This document shows positions 35,569 to 47,036 of a stretch of DNA of 64,000 nt, one piece after another. The notes beneath the pieces are model-generated. The model was not told where the DNA came from and made no database searches. It saw nothing but the letters and a program-made list of their open reading frames with translations. The translations under genes were made by a program, and so were the position numbers. Origin of the DNA: Mytilus galloprovincialis (taxonomy: Eukaryota; Mollusca; Bivalvia; Mytilida; Mytilidae); assembly GCF_965363235.1 (NCBI RefSeq), contig NC_134849.1, positions 19,804,863 through 19,868,862 on the forward strand. The letters are read 5' to 3'. How positions within the stretch are numbered: position 1 is the first letter of the stretch; every line of letters starts with the position of its first letter.

Positions 35569-37979
35569 GTAAGAAATATGTACATCGACTTTCATGTAAC
35601 AATGTACATATCCTTGTATTCATAAATAAAAACAAACAAGCACTTAAACCATGTCTTACCCTTTAGGTTTTCACCACATTAAAATGTAAACATTGATTTT
35701 ATTAGTCCAATTGATTTACCTCCAGAACATAAAATACGGAAAGCCAGTATGTTCAAAGGGGCTAAAATGTTGTCATTTGAAGATGCCCTATTTGGTCTCT
35801 TGTGGCGAGTTGTCGCATTGGCAATCATACCACATCTTCTTTTTTTATAATTTGTCTTGCATACTAAGTTTATAAAAAATTAACACAGATAATACTCATT
35901 GCAAACAACATGTACAAACACATAAAGAAACACATACCCTACATGTACACTCACATAAAGAAACACATACCCTACATGTACACTCACATAAAGAAACACA
36001 TACCCTACATGTACACTCACATAAAGAAACACATACCCTACATGTACACTCACATAAAGAAACACATACCCTACATGTACACTCACATAAAGAAACACAT
36101 ACCCTACATGTACAAACACATAAAGAAACATATACCCTACCGCACAATCACCACTTCAGGTGTTGGTTCACTTATATTTTTACATTTTTAAAGGAAAAAA
36201 AAGTTGAATCTGTTGAAATGTTTTTCATAAAAATTCTCTATAATTTTTTTTTTACAGGAAATCCTGGTATAGCCGAGTATTATGATGAGTTTATGAAAGT
36301 TCTCTATCAGAATAGTAAATATACCATCCCAGTCTGGACTATTTCTCACGCAGGACATGTGTCAATACCAAAATCTGCAGATAACTTAGCTATAGGTAGG
36401 TCATTTTCATTCTGGGATTATATATAGAAAAACATAGAACATATGATAATGAAAAGGGGTTAATAAAAGTTGAAGATAGATGCCCACAAAAAAAATAAAC
36501 AAAAAATAATAACCCACCAAGAGATATTCCTCATGTTTATGTTAATCAATAACATGCATCATCAGATCATTTATCAGTTTGTGAGTGACTTATAAGTCAA
36601 GGGTTATATCCCTAAAGACTTGAAAATTTTGACAAGACAAGAACACAGCGTTTAGTAGTATTTAGACTTGTCCTCTTGGTTTGAACAAATTTGATGACAT
36701 TATGAATTATATTTATAATTTTGCTTCAGTGCTAAGAATGCTAAGTTATGTTTCAGTATACATCCAACCCTAATCACTAACATACACACCTGGTATTAAT
36801 TTTGTTTGCTGTAAATTCAGAAATTATTGCAAGGTTTTTATTATTGTGAAAATGTGACAGGATTACAATCGCAATAATTTAAACTCGCATTTTGAAATCT
36901 TTAACATGAAATAAACAGGATTTTTCTCAATATCGCTAAAATTTAAAACGCATTTTCAACATTTATAAATGACAGAATCGCAATAATAAATGCATGCAAG
37001 AATTTCTGAATTTACATTGAACTGAGAGAAGATTTTTTTTTTATTACACAGCATCAGGTATATTTAAAGGATTTGATATTTGGGCTGGACCTGTATATCT
37101 TGTAAAGAATTATTTATGTTTTTTGTCCAAAACCCAAAACGTGCTACAGGATAGGTTTCTTAGATAAAAACAACTGCATTTTACAATTTCGATATCATAA
37201 AAAAAAAAAAAAATCTTGAAGTTGCAATTATTAATCCAACATCAGCCACAGCAATTTCTGAATTATCATTATTTATGTGAATTTCTTTTTTTCTATTTGC
37301 AGAGAAAGCATCATACAGTGTCTGCTCATTGGAAGGGCAAATCAAACACAAGCTTACATTTATAAAAGACAACATTCCAACAAATGTAAAACTTGTTCTA
37401 ATTGGCCATTCCATAGGATGTTATATGATTTTAAAACTATTAGATGATCTTGATCACCAGGTGTTACGATGTTTCATGTTGTTTCCAACAATAGAAAGAA
37501 TGGCGGAATCACCAAAAGGACAAGTGGCGACACCTTTACTGAAATATTTAAGATGGTTTGGAGCATTAATTGTGCAAGGACTCTCATATCTTTCCCCTCA
37601 TATGCAGTTTAGGCTGATCTTATGGTATTTCCGTGGCAAGACGGTGCCAGATTGTATTTATAATGCCTCCATGTCGTTATTCGATTCATTCTGTGTAAGC
37701 AATGTTATGTATATGGCAAACATGGAAATGCAGAAAGTTCAAAAACTTGATGAAGATTTGATTAAGAGGCATTTGTCGAAAATAAGCTTCTATTATGGTT
37801 CTGACGATCACTGGTGTCCAAAGTCATATTATTATGAATTCAGAGACAAATTTCCTCATGCAGACACTCGTTTATGTAAAGATGATCATGACCATGCATT
37901 TGTTTTGGAAGGAAGTCAACAAATGGCGGATATTCTTTCATTGTGGGTCGAAAGAGACTTGCATAAAATTAATGATTGA
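35457..37979 (+). CDS. LDAH: LDAH, lipid droplet-associated serine hydrolase, three coding exons
   Basis: Coding exons 35457-35568, 36258-36395 and 37303-37979 join in agreeing phase (927 bases) to give 308 residues, close to vertebrate LDAH (about 325). LDAH is an alpha/beta hydrolase on lipid droplets, linked to cholesterol ester and triglyceride turnover. Seen here: strand motif [19 protein letters not shown] (31-49); [10 protein letters not shown]; the nucleophile elbow GHSIG with Ser120; [21 protein letters not shown] with probable catalytic Asp252; and DHDHAF with catalytic His281. The full triad is present, so it should be active. The start ATG has an in-frame stop upstream (35445-35447), inside the same exon after an acceptor at 35440, so a 5' UTR intron is likely. 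Intron 1 holds a 33-bp minisatellite and intron 2 a MITE-like element. Confidence 0.93.
35909..36140 (+). repeat. 33-bp minisatellite, about seven units, in LDAH intron 1
   Basis: Unit 'CACATAAAGAAACACATACC' plus 'CTACATGTACACT', nearly perfect. Because 33 is a multiple of three, the array stays open in several frames on both strands; it is intronic and not coding. Confidence 0.9.
36258..36395 (+). CDS. LDAH: LDAH coding exon 2
   Basis: Acceptor TTTTTTACAG, donor GTAGGT, 138 bases, phase 1 in and out. Encodes the [11 protein letters not shown] and [11 protein letters not shown] motifs. Confidence 0.92.
36811..37015. mobile_element. MITE-like inverted-repeat element in LDAH intron 2
   Basis: Left end 'GTAAATTCAGAAATTATTGC', right end 'GCAAGAATTTCTGAATTTAC'. 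The interior also pairs ('ATTGCGA'/'CGCAATAAT'). About 205 bp, non-coding. Confidence 0.75.
37303..37979 (+). CDS. LDAH: LDAH coding exon 3 (catalytic part)
   Basis: Acceptor TATTTGCAG. Runs from a split glutamate codon to TGA at 37977-37979 and carries GHSIG, the acid residue and the histidine of the triad. Confidence 0.93.
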
Positions 37980-38234
37980 TTTTATGGTCTAAGATATTTA
38001 ATTCATCTTCAAATGTACAAATGTGATATGACAAATCAATATATAAGATACATTGTATTCTTAATATTAATGACTGTGATTGATTTTGATTTTTTGCATG
38101 TCTGCAATAGAATAACAGAATTTAAAAAAAAAAAAATGTGATTGTGTAGTAAACATTAGGATATTTAAACATTTTTAAACTGATTTTGAACAAAAGTGCT
38201 AATATTATTTATTATTTGTTTTTTTTAATTTTAC

Positions 38235-38240
38235 AATAAA
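38235..38240 (+). promoter_or_regulatory. Candidate polyadenylation signal for LDAH
   Basis: AATAAA about 255 bases after the LDAH stop codon, in a T-rich setting. Confidence 0.45.
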
Positions 38241-38400
38241 TCTAAGAAAAATTTGCTTTACTTCTATATATATTTACCTTCTCATATATCTCTCATACGA
38301 AAAAAAATGAAGTCAAGAGGTCAACATAGTTTTTGTCTCGCTTGACATAGTAAAAAGCGATACATACAATGTAGGTATGCCGTTTCTGGCATCAACAATG

Positions 38401-39065
38401 TATTAGTTTGTGATTAGGTCTAGTTTATGGTGAACCACTAGTGTTAAGTCAAAGATATTTGGTATGCAGGTGTATTAGTATTGGCACATATCATTGCCAA
38501 GGAGATTATTTGGCCCTGCCCCCTTAGTTATGGTCTATTGACTTCGAAGCTTTTGCTTAGTTTTCATGTATTAGTTTGTGATTTAGTCAGTTTATGGGGA
38601 ACCACTAGTGTTAAGTCAAAGATATTTGGTATGCAGTTGTATTAGTGTTGGCACATCTCATTGCCATGGAGATTGTTTGTCCCTGCCCCCTCAGTCATGG
38701 TCTATTGACTTTGAAACTTGTGCTTAGTTTTCATGTATTAGTTTGTGATAAGGTCAGTATATGGGGAACCACTAGTGGTAAGTTAATGATAATCGGTATG
38801 CAGTTGTATAAGCATTTGCATATCTCATTTCCATGGAGATTATTTGGCCCCGCCTCCTCAGTCATGGTCTATTGACTTTTAAATTTTGCTTAGTTTACAT
38901 GTATTAGTTTACATTTAGGTTTGTTTAAAGGGAACTACTTATGATTAGTCAATAGTATGCAGTTGTATTAGCATTGGCACATCTCATTTCCATGGAGATT
39001 GTTAAGCCATGTACCTTCAGTCATGGTTCATTGACTTTGAACATTTACAAAGCTTACGTGTTAAA
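38401..39065 (+). repeat. ~167-bp tandem repeat, four units (satellite-like)
   Basis: 'TATTAGTTT' unit starts at 38401, 38569, 38736 and 38902 (spacings 168, 167, 166). Each unit carries 'GAACCACTAGTG'-like, 'ATGCAGTTGTATTAG', 'CATGGAGAT' and 'CATGGTCTATTGACTT' blocks. Divergence rises in the last unit. Confidence 0.85.
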
Positions 39066-39867
39066 GTGTTGCTATTTTAATTTCAACATTTGCATTATTG
39101 AAATTACCATAAAGTGAGACATATCTCTGTGATAACAGTTTATTAACAGTTATAATGTGTTTATAGTATATATGACTAACTCTAAATCACTATGTAAAGT
39201 ATGAAAGATGAGATAACAGTCCAAACTTCCCTGTCTGAAGACATTACACAAAAAAAAAACAACCACTGACACAGCTCTTAGATATTTACCATTACAAGAG
39301 TTATCTCTTTTTCCATCATATCTCAAGATGCTTACATTTCTTTCAGACCACAAACTTGTGTTCTTTTTAAGTACAATTCAAATAGCAAAACGTGAAATTC
39401 CCCCTGAACTCAAATCATTCAACCTCAATCAATTACATGCAGCTACGCAGGTCAAGAACTGGTATTGGTCATGTTTATACTGAGAGATTTTTTTAAATAC
39501 ATATATGATAGAACACCACTTTGGTATAAAAGTTAATAAGAATTTGATATTTGGTCTGAAACTTAACCTGTTAAGAACTTTTTTTAAATTTTTATCCCAA
39601 ATGTGTTCATACAAATTGCCACTTCTGGAAAGAAAGCACAACTTTAAAGTTTTAAAACTTTATAATTACATTAGATGTATGTTTCATTATAATACGTTAT
39701 TCTGATTGGCTAACTGCACATCACGTGTTATTCCTTAAGCAGTTGTATCACACAATCACTTATCATTCATGATGACACGAGGTCCCATAATAAAGTGCAC
39801 AGGTAAATTAAATAAAAACTTGATGTAAGTTGTGTTTTCATGATCTTAGCTAAAAAAATGTAATTAT
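39066..39867. other. Intergenic, nothing firmly recognised
   Basis: AT-rich with short frames lacking domains. The stretch 39690-39800 could be a weak extension of the element that follows. Confidence 0.35.
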
Positions 39868-40024
39868 AAGTATTGAACGCTTATTTTTGTAACTTTATAG
39901 GGTTGTAAAAGCGTTGACCGTGCGCACATTTTTAGAATGAAGCGCTTCCGCACTTCATACAAAATGTACTTCGGTCAACGCTTTTACACCCCAATAAAGT
40001 TACAAAAAGAAGCATTCAATTCTT
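39868..40024. mobile_element. Short TIR element (MITE-like)
   Basis: 'TTTTTGTAACTTTATAGGG' with 'GTAAAAGCGTTGACCG' on the left is mirrored by 'CGGTCAACGCTTTTACACC' with 'AATAAAGTTACAAAAA' on the right. Arms are about 50 bases and the spacer about 50. Confidence 0.8.
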
Positions 40025-42060
40025 AAGTGTAAGACAAGGAGATGTTATTCCGACTGTAGACCAATAAGAGTGTCAAAGCTGAAAATGTTGATTTATATAA
40101 AAAAAAGAAAATGTAGTTTGATTACCAATGAGAACACTCCACAAGAGATCAAAATGACGCAGAAAATTAACAATTATAGGTCACTGTACGGCCTTCAACA
40201 ATGAGCAAAGCCCATACCGTATACTCAGCCATAAAAGGCCCTGAAATGTCAATGTAAAACAATTCTAACGAGAAAACTAACGGCCTTAGGCTGCATAGCG
40301 ATGTGGTAAAATATTTCACCTTACAATATCAAGTGACAATTCTGATATGGAGTTATTAACATCATGTTTTACCAAATGCTTTCACAGCTTTTATAGTAAG
40401 GCTGAATTAAAGAGAAAGGCCTCAGTGGTCTTGTGATTGTTGGTTCGATCCCTGTTCAAGTCAAATCAAAGAACTCCAAATTTGTATTTATTGGGTTTTT
40501 TTTCAAATTGTTTCGATTCTAAATTTCCTGAAATGGCTTGCTCCATAAGCTAAGTGAAGAAAGAAAAAATTGTGCTAAGGAAATCAAGAGCTGAAATGTC
40601 TCGTCTGCTATAATAACTTTAATATGATCACAATGAAATTAATGTTGAAGGTCTGTAATATGAAGGTTTTACGACAAATATCATAAGTTCAAATGAATCA
40701 TGCTGGACAAACATGAATACATTACAATCATTCCATACACAAAATCTTAACATGGACCAATAATCTATAAAAATTAGGTCAAAGTTATTTGAAATTAGTT
40801 ATTACCAGGATTATAATTTAATACACCAGACGCATGTTTCATCTACATCTACAGAGACGCTCAGGTCAAAATAGTTGTAAAGCCAAACCAGTACAAAGTT
40901 TAAGAGCATTGAGGACCCAAAATTCCAAAAAGTTGTGCCAAATACGACTAAGGTAAACTATTCCTAGGATAACAAAATCCTTAGTTTTCGAAAAAATTTA
41001 AAGTTTTGACAACAGGATTTATTAAAATTACCATATAATTTATATTCATGTCAACACCGAAGTTCTGACTACTGGGCTGGTGATACGTCCACCAGCAGTG
41101 TAAATAGTTATCAAAGGTACCAGGAAACAGACTTGTTCACCTTACATCATTCCATACACCAATAAATGGGAATTTATATTGCTTAAAGTATCTATTAAAA
41201 GAAATGACATAACTACTGAAAACTTATCACTGGTCAGACAAAACCTACCAGTCAGATATGGTCACCTTATAATGAAGTCATTGCAAGGAGTCTATATACC
41301 AAATAGTTGCCCTTTTACTCAAAATTAGTAAGGATTTGTGTTTCTTTCCCCCAGCAGTTACTGAACCATGAAAATGAGTAAAGGACAATAGACTTATGAC
41401 AGACAGAATCTTTATAACATAAGGTATCTGCATACAATGTATGAACCATCACAGTCTTCTACCTTCTGAAATATAAAGCTTCATACAAATAGCTAGGTTG
41501 CAATTCCTATTACTTGTATTCTGCAACTTTCTTTGATGGTGAGACAAAAATCATGACCACCCCATAAAAGATGAATGCTCAGTATCAGCATTTTTTTTAA
41601 TATGTAAAAAAGAAGCATCTAGACACAATTTGAAATGTATTTGATTTTTGGGTGTGCTTGTTTGGCGAAAAAGATCAGCATCTATAATGTAAAACATCTT
41701 TTTGTTCTTTGTGTATGCCCATCAACCAAATTTCATTGATCTATAGATAAAGAGTCAATCAAGACTTCAAATTGGTCTTCGGTGTTAATACCCTACAATT
41801 CAACAGACTACCGGTATTTTGTGTCAATGGTGAATTGGCTTGTGGTGTATGCCCTTATATTTTACAATAATGGGTTGTTTGCTTGTGAGGGAGCTTTCAT
41901 TGGATTTCCTGTTTGAATGGTTTTACATGCTCATTTTTTGTGTAGAAGGCAGTACTTTGAGCTACTGGTATAATGGTTTACTTTACAAATTGTGACTTGG
42001 ATGGAGAGTTGTCTCATTGGCACTCGTACCACAGCTTCTTATATCTATATAACTGAAACT
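40025..42060. repeat. Block of fragmentary dispersed repeats
   Basis: Recognisable pieces: 40110-40290 ('GGTCACTGTACGGCCTTCAA'); 40815-41110 ('GAGACGCTCAGGTCAAAATA', 'GCATTGAGGACCCAAAATTC', shared with 8290-8480); 41345-41500 (pair of 10380-10540); 41990-42050 ('GATGGAGAGTTGTCTCATTG', also at 52058 and near 35805). No gene. Confidence 0.55.
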
Positions 42061-45000
42061 AACACCAAATGCCTGAAAAATCAGACATGCAGAGACTGAA
42101 AGATACTGTCATAAAATATAATCTCAACTGCACTTTTATACTTTATTTTTATGTTTAGAATTTACAAACCAGATTTTGTTAAACACGGAATAATTACTTG
42201 AGCATGTTATAAATACAGGTAATAATATTTCACTTGTCATTTGTACAAGCTTTAAAACTGCTATCAATATTATAATAAAAACTTCTGCTGTAAAAGGGTC
42301 AGTTTCTGATCAGTTTGATCCTGAATCTGGTACCGCTGGTCTAGTTTAAGGAAGGAACCAGATCACAAACTGGTACACAAATGTACTGTAGCTCTGACAG
42401 TAACAACATGGAACTAAAACCACATGCTTGATATCTTTTATTAAGCAATACTTCTGTGTATACAATGTTATTTAAAACATATAGCAAAAAATATTGAAAT
42501 TTGAATAAATCTGTAATACTAATTGGAGTCAAACTGACCAGAAAGTTGACATAAAAAGGTAGAAATAATTAACTTGGTGCTGGAGTACAAATACAGATAC
42601 TTGCTAGCAAATCTAGACACAAAAAAAAACAGATTTAAAAATTCACAATAAACAAATTTCATAAAACAAGTAATATAAAACTCCTTAAAATAGTTAGGAA
42701 TAAAATCTGCAGAAAAAATAAAAACAAAATTAAATTGTATTTAAATGTGAAGTGTATTAAAAGAAAATATTGTATAAAAGCTTTTACACTGTACGCTTAA
42801 AAAAAGCAGTCTGCGCTAAAATGGCTGAAACTTGGGTTATGTAGTGGATTTAAAAAAAAAAATGTGAATATTAATTTTTGATTAAAGTAGATATACAAAT
42901 TATCAATTGACAATAATTAGACATTGTTTTCCATTATTTATTTTCCTGGTGTAAAATGCACATAACTAACACATGAAGTTGGTCTTTATCAAAATTATAT
43001 AAAATTTATATACTGGTACATTAATTTCTTTCATAGACTGTCAAATCCAACTCGGTTAAAAAAAAAAAGCTGGAGAGTTTTACTGAGTTGGGAAAGGGGA
43101 ATTTGAATTTTTTACTTCACATATTACAACTACAATGATGGACACAAAGACAGCATATTTTTTTAATGCCCGTATAATGTAAATCTGGCATAGAAGCTAA
43201 TCCGTTTCTTTAATTTTGATCTCAGCTTGTTATTAAGCAAAATCCTAGCCATAATATTTAAACATGTAAATCTAGCATTGAAGCAAATCTGTTTCTTTAA
43301 TTTTGATCTTAGCTTGTTAAGCAAAATCCCAGCTGTAATCTTTAAATACCTTTTTCATGTTAATAAATATAAAATTACATACATACAATTAATTATTCCA
43401 TAGTAAGATTACATGCATTATGCACCAATATAGACCAGACACCATATACCTTATATTATTGCTGCATAACTCTTACTGTGGATTTATTATTATTCGTTGG
43501 ATACCAATTTTTGTGGAATTCGTGGGTACAGGTGAACCACAAATTTAAATGTCCAAAGAATAACAAATTTTCCTTAATAGGCTGGGATGTAGAATTCGGC
43601 AAAACCAGGAAATCAAATATCCATGAATAAGCAAATTTGATTCAATCCACGAAAAAACTGGTACCCACGAAAATATATGAATCCACAATATTTGGTGTTT
43701 ATACATAGTGTTCTCTCATGTTGGAAGCAGACACAAATATTATTAAACTAATGATATGCAAGTGACCTTTGGTCAACAATTTGAACTCCTAGCAGAGAAT
43801 ATATAACACATAAATGGGCACATTTGTCTTACATTAGTTAAGTATATCTCATTCGAGTCCCAACAGTTAACATTATCAATTGAAGGTTAAAAACTTGACA
43901 ATTCTTCCTATAAATGGATAAATAACGAAGTTGATAAATTAACTACATTTTTTAAGGCAAAGTCTCTTCATCTAAATACTACAATAACCATGTATCCTTA
44001 TTCCTTTCCAATGTAGCTATAAAGGCTGCAACAAACACTTTGTCGAGACAAATTTGTGTAGTATTTTTAAATGATGTATAAAATTATGATCGACTATAAA
44101 ATATGCAAATGAATTGTGGAAAAAAGGAAGATTAAAAAAGCTGTTATATATATAACAGATATACTGATGATGTTAAAACAAATAAAACAAAGAGTGCCAA
44201 ATTATAACAAATAAAAATAAAACTATACTAAAAACGGTCAGGAACCACTGTTAGTATTTGGAAGGCCTTAACTTTATCAAGACCTTATAAATGAGTTTAT
44301 ATAAATATATCTTTATGTACAGTAAAAGTTATCATACAAATTTACAAGATTCTTACAAGGCATATATTTCATCCTGCCTAAAATTGGAAGAAAACATAAT
44401 TACAAAAAAGATCATAATTTGTACATATAATGTGCTGTTTTTAACAAGTTAGTTACTATCTAATCATGTTCATAGAATAAACAATATTTCATATATGTAT
44501 GTACAAAGTTTGATATAATGTATTTATTGTTATTTCTTTCATGACAAATGTCAATAATCTCTTAACCTATCAATTTGAAAGGATTCAATTCTATTTTGAT
44601 TTTTACAAAACCTTTTAAAAAATATAATGCCAGTTTAAATACATCTAAATCATTCAGATGGTAAAGTTCAGAAGTGATTGAATCAAGCTTTTCCATTTAA
44701 GCAATTTGAATTTAACACATACCATTTTAAACAGAATTCATTGTAAGAAAAAGTTAAATAGTTGAGAAGACATTCCTATAAAATTAAAAAAAAATTTACA
44801 AATAAATCAACAAGCAAATACAACAAAGATTTACGCTTCACATACCTGCCAGACTCTCTATTTTAAGAATTTGGGAAAAACCCATTTGATCTATATTTAG
44901 AAATTGTATCAAATGGAAAGATTTGTACTTATCTAATAAAGCCTCTATTTATGTGCTTCTCAAAAAGGTGCAAATTCTACAAAAATGGCAAGAAAATGTT

Positions 45001-47030
45001 TAAGAGAAAATTTAAAATCCTACTTGTTTCTACTTCTATATAATAAAAAAAAGAATAAGACAGAATATTACATCACAAAAAACTTTGCTCTGCCAATTAA
45101 TATTAATCAAACTATCCCCTTTCATGAATAACCTCTTTTTCGAAAAAATAAACACTCAGGTCAAGTTGTTCAAAACCATAAAATAAATGTACAAGACTTA
45201 TTGAAATGATAAAGTTTTGTCCATTTTATAAATGTTTTCAACAAAAGGCCAGTATCTTCTACATGTACTATTATAGGGAAAGTAAAGAGATTTTTTTAAA
45301 GGGGAATCAAGCTACTTTTACAACCCACCATTCATACATTGCACCAGTAATTTCCTTTATGTAGAAATGCCAGTTTAATGTCTCAAAGACGAATTTGACG
45401 ATGAGAAAATGCATCTGATAATTTCATGAACATGATGGAAAAAAATTATGTCTTATGAAATAATGAATACAATGAAACCACTATGTAGGGTTATGTTTTG
45501 CAATGTATTTTCACGTAAGTATATTTGGGGTATATAACTACAATTTATACTTGAAATAAAAATCCAGCCATTAATTATTCCATCTGCCCAATTGCTTATA
45601 ATTATTGTATCCTAATAAGGAACATTTTCCTAACTTCTGTTTTTCCATTCATTAAACACAAGCTTGATCATATCCTTATTTTAAAACACTTTAAAATATA
45701 GTAAGTTCATCTTCAAATCAAGGTCTATATAATATATTTCCTCAGAAGTCCAGAATTCTTTTGTCTACAAATGCATGCAGAAAGTTAGCCAGGGGAGATA
45801 ACCTCCACTACTTATCATGACTTAATCAATATTAATTATGAAAATATCTTTTTAAAATCTCAAATGGGTCTATAATCTTAAAACTACATTATTATTTTAA
45901 AAACTTAGTGAATATATATTTCATATAAAAGTGTGTTCATAGACTGTTATTAAATATTACTATTCTCATTTTCAAAAAACACTGCATACATGTATATTGA
46001 AAATTTAATTTTATTTCAGTTTTCCTCTAATTCCTCTCGAAAAAAAGTATGCTTATTATCAATGTAAAATTCATGTTTGTACAATTGATTTGTTGACTTT
46101 AATACATTAAAAGCATTGATTATCCATATTTGCCAGTCCCTGTTAATAGTATATGTAACATTGCATTCCATTCCATTCAAATCTTAAATTTCTTTTAAAT
46201 GAGAAAAATCGGAAACTGTTCTAACTTCAAACTGTCCCCTTTCAAACAAACTCTTAAAAATGTCCTTATTATCTTTGAATGAAAAATTTTCACTTTAAAT
46301 TTAGATTGAACTTCATGTATTTCGAATAATTTCTTTAAATAACGATGATTAAAGGTCCATTCTATTTGAAACTGCTGGACCTCTTTTGTCAGTGTAGAGA
46401 TTTTGGACGGAAAGCAACAGACAAGACGTACCGTTTAACAAACCAGAAATTAAAATTAAATCAGATCAACCTTACATTACATCATTAAAACAAATAAAAC
46501 AAATTCACAATAAATTTTCATATTAAAACAGTAACCATACATATATTAACCAATTATCTCATTACAAGTCAGTTCTGATTTATTTTATTGAAAAATATTT
46601 TAAAAGCTTCATCAAGCACTATTTAAAATGTTACAAGTACCGAATTATGTACTTCCAAAATAAAAACAAGTTGAGTTAGGATTATTTTTACCTTTAAAAG
46701 CTGAACCGAAGTTTTGCAAAAAGCATTTACTTATTTGGCTTTTAATAAAATTAATACAACCTGCAAGAAAACTGGTTAATACATGTATGTTTCCTGCCGT
46801 AATAAAACACAATTATCACATATTAAGAAATTATACATATTTATATATATATATATCTATGAACACTTTTTAAAATTTATAAATAACTTGTCAATGTATA
46901 AAAACGGGTAATGATAAAATCATCATGTTATAAAATATATAACTATCCTCTTAAGGTCAAAGGTCACTCCGTAAAATATAATTATCTAAACATTTGGCTG
47001 TGTGAGGAATGGCTTCTCTTGAGCTCTTGA
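42061..47030. other. AT-rich region, no gene; may include the long 3' UTR of SCRIB (minus strand)
   Basis: About 5 kb without coding potential, one repeat element at 43475-43689 and many AATAAA-like strings on either strand. The scribble coding region ends at its right-hand side, so part may be 3' UTR. The end of that transcript cannot be placed by reading. Confidence 0.4.
43475..43689. mobile_element. Palindromic MITE-like element, copy 1 of 3
   Basis: 'TGTGGATTTATTATTATTCG' at the left and 'TATGAATCCACA' at the right are inverted, with 'GGTACCCACG'/'CGTGGGTAC' inside. Same family at 47148-47358 and 53456-53667. Confidence 0.8.
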
Positions 47031-47036
47031 CTAAAT
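47031..47036 (-). CDS. SCRIB: Probable SCRIB terminal exon start (Ile-stop)
   Basis: A strong acceptor (TTCTGCTTTCAG) ends at 47037. In the phase left by the previous exon it reads ATT TAG. An alternative acceptor ending at 49439 would give TAA at once, and read-through of the previous donor gives GTA TAA. By every route the protein ends within one residue of IIEHE, so the C-terminus is firm even though the terminal exon is not. Confidence 0.45.
   Translation of the reverse strand: M

Noticed and set aside
35880..36191. Repetitive open frames on both strands
   Set aside because: By-products of the 33-bp minisatellite inside LDAH intron 1.
36812..37015. Possible RNA gene with strong hairpin
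   Set aside because: The long symmetrical arms with matching termini fit a MITE better; no pol III boxes or conserved loop.
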